Shown here piece after piece: positions 62,156 through 64,000 of a DNA stretch of 64,000 bases (positions are counted from its first letter, which is position 1; the number at the start of each line of letters is the position of its first letter). Source of the DNA: Symbiopectobacterium purcellii_A (GTDB lineage Bacteria; Pseudomonadota; Gammaproteobacteria; Enterobacterales; Enterobacteriaceae). Below the pieces are notes generated by a model that worked only from the letters and a program-made list of their open reading frames with translations, was not told the origin of the DNA and did no database searches. Where the stretch lies: NCBI RefSeq assembly GCF_052050035.1, contig NZ_CP189882.1, positions 4,402,001 to 4,466,000 on the forward strand, given 5' to 3'. A program made the translations under genes and the position numbers.

Positions 62156-64000
62156 CCCCATTCCCAGTCGAAACGCAACAAAACGGTAGGGCATTATGCC
62201 GCCTGTAAGTGCGTTAAAAATACCTCATTTGGAGAACGATAACCCAGCGATTTTCTGCCTCGCGTATTGAGCAGGTGTTCGAGTGCTGCAACCTTGCGAT
62301 GGGTGACATAATTGAAGTCCGTTCCCTTCGGGTAAAAACGCCGTATCAGCCCGTTGGTATGCTCATTCAACCCGCGTTCCCAGGAATGATATGGCCGGGC
62401 AAAGTAGACCGGTGCCCCCGTGACTTTTGTAATTTCCCCGTGCTGGGAAAATTCAGAACCGTTGTCAGCAGTCAGGGTTTTAAACTCGCAGAAGGTATTG
62501 GCAACGATGTCCCTGAAGGCCGCTACCACTGTCTCTGCTCGCTTGTTGGGCAGTTTGCGAATGATGACCAGCTTGACGGCTTTATCGACCACCGTCAGCA
62601 GGAATGATTTCTGATCTTTGCCAAAGATGGTGTCAATCTCGAAATGACCGGGTTCCTGCTTGAGGTCAGCAACGGCCGGCCGCTGCTCAATGCCAACACG
62701 GTTGGGAATAGGACCGCGTTTGTTCTCATCGGTCTGATAGTTATACCGTTTACCCCGATGAGGGAGCTGCTGATACAGCTCACCGCCGGCCCGGCGCTCC
62801 TGCTGGATATATAGCTAAACGACTTAATTTTGATTACATTATTTAAATGAGCTATTCAATTGATTTTAGACGTAAAGTGATATCTACACGGAAAAACGAA
62901 GGGTTGAGTATCCGAGAAACAGCGAAGCAATTTCGGATTGGCCCTGCCTCTGTATCGCGTTGGATTAATCAAATAGAGTCAAAAGCATCGACCACGCGTC
63001 AGCGAAAGATCGATAAATCCGAGTTGATAAAAGATGTTGAACAATATCCAGATGCTTACCAAAAAGAACGTGCAGAGCGTTTTGGCGTTTGTCAGAAGGC
63101 CATTTGGCAAGCGCTTAAAAAGCTGGGATTGACCTATAAAAAAAACTCTACGTCATCCGAAAGCCGACGAAAACTCCCGGCAGGGATTTCAACAAAAAAA
63201 ACAACAGTATGAAAAAGAAGGTAAACCTATTGTTTTTATTGATGAAAGTGGTTTTTCACACGATGCCCCACGGACTCACGGCTATTCCCCAAAAGGTCAA
63301 CGGTGTTTTGGCCTGAAGAACTGGGGAGCTAGGGGAAGAACAAATGTTATCGGCGCTTTATTAGGCACAACGCTGTTTGCTATCGGATTATTTGATATCA
63401 ATATTAACAGCGATGTTTTCTATGCCTGGGTCACACAAGTCCTTATCCCAGTACTCCCTAAAAACAGTGTAATCATGATGGACAATGCCACTTTTCACAA
63501 AAAACATAATATTCAACAAGTCATCATCGATGCAGGGTATATGGTGGAGTATTTGCCTACATATTCGCCAGATCTTAACCCAATTGAGCATAAATGGGCA
63601 CAAGCAAAAAGCAAAAAAAGAGAGATGGGTTGCGATACAGAGAGTTTGTTCTCAGTCCATATGGTGTAATCAAAATTAAGTCGCTTGGCTATAGCGATAG
63701 AGCGAGTTCTTGCTGACGGACAGGCCAAATTCCAGGACCAGGCGCCCACTGATGACCTCAGGTGAGGTGTGGGTAGACAGCGCCGTTCTGATAAAGTCCT
63801 GAATGTGCGGTTCAAGCTGGTTAATCACGCTGTCCGGCCGAGTTTTCTGCCGCCGCCCTCTGGCCAACGTTTCGGCCCTTCTGCAGGAATAGACCCCGTT
63901 GAAAGCGGCGTCGGTATTGCGTCTGAGCTCCCTGCTGATGGTAGAACGAGGAAGCTCCAGTTCCCGGGCGATGGTGGCCTGGTTAACCCCATCACCACGC
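62156..64000 (-). mobile_element. IS30-B with IS630 inside, cut by window edge
   Basis: The left end CCCCATTCCCAGTCG at 62156 abuts the ykgJ-like stop. The C-terminal transposase part spans 62194-62811, IS630 lies at 62812-63691, and the N-terminal part runs from 63694 to the window end. It is almost identical to 20007-21107, with one change each of RTALSTH for ITALSTH and GHFEI...VISRL. Removing IS630 plus one TA restores the frame as far as visible. Confidence 0.92.
62812..63691 (+). mobile_element. complete IS630-family element (A8) inside IS30-B
   Basis: TA at 62810-62811 and 63692-63693. The transposase from 62847 breaks at the A8 run. One private change is RRKLPAG for RRKRPAG in the shifted frame. 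Confidence 0.94.

Noticed and set aside
1..64000. CRISPR array suggested by many repeated short blocks
   Set aside because: Repeats are dispersed, have inverted ends and target duplications, and are not regularly spaced. No cas genes are present.

Overview
The window looks like the replication-terminus region of a recently host-restricted enterobacterial symbiont. I favour a Serratia symbiotica-like member of the Yersiniaceae; a Sodalis-like symbiont is the alternative. The genes match E. coli terminus-side genes closely (trp operon, rnm/yciO, rluB, btuR, ydgJ, add, ydgA, manA, fumC, tus, ynfM, ynfL, mlc, ompW). trpG and trpD are separate genes, as in Serratia and Yersinia, not fused as in E. 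coli. A 28-bp sequence identical to the E. coli dif site as I remember it lies at 53868-53895, and the broken tus gene lies 16 kb away.

Roughly half of the window (about 34 kb by my interval sums) is mobile DNA. The families are IS630, two IS30 subtypes, an ISL2-like IS5 element (here IS5-D4), an IS903-type IS5 element, an IS427-type two-ORF IS5 element, two IS256 variants, three IS3 elements and an IS481 relative. Three of these have short non-autonomous partners with matching ends: a 189-bp MITE with IS903-type ends (10 full copies, 2 truncated), a 91-92-bp MITE with IS630-type ends (6 copies, one nested in another) and a 150-bp MITE with IS427-type ends. Elements are nested up to four deep.

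Layout. 1-1315: IS and MITE scrap. 1316-4660: dadA remnant, an intact MFS exporter gene, a broken ABC permease, two small unknown genes and a decayed tRNA-Lys. 4666-5545: IS630. 5700-12761: a complete trpLEGDCFBA operon with promoter/operator, attenuator and terminator. 12889-14449: rnm and yciO. 14475-21871: a broken acetyltransferase, IS nests, rluB and a btuR stub. 21925-27395: frameshifted ydgJ, an intact SBF-like transporter, a split acyltransferase and a decayed add. 27396-31828: one IS30 carrying four nested elements. 31829-38159: ydgA, manA, fumC and a two-piece tus. 38160-48769: IS nests around an OsmC stub and intact ynfM. 48811-51125: ynfL and mlc. 51255-57250: IS nests around an ampC scrap and dif. 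57396-58467: small host genes. 58468-64000: IS256, IS3, truncated ompW, a MITE-split ykgJ-like gene, and IS30-B carrying IS630.

Biologically, tryptophan synthesis is preserved intact inside an otherwise heavily eroded region. In TrpE the residue matching E. coli Ser40, part of the tryptophan feedback site, is Tyr. This suggests, but does not prove, de-regulated tryptophan output. Central carbon enzymes (ManA, FumC), RluB and the Mlc regulator are also intact, while catabolic, purine-salvage, beta-lactamase, outer-membrane porin and fork-arrest genes are broken.
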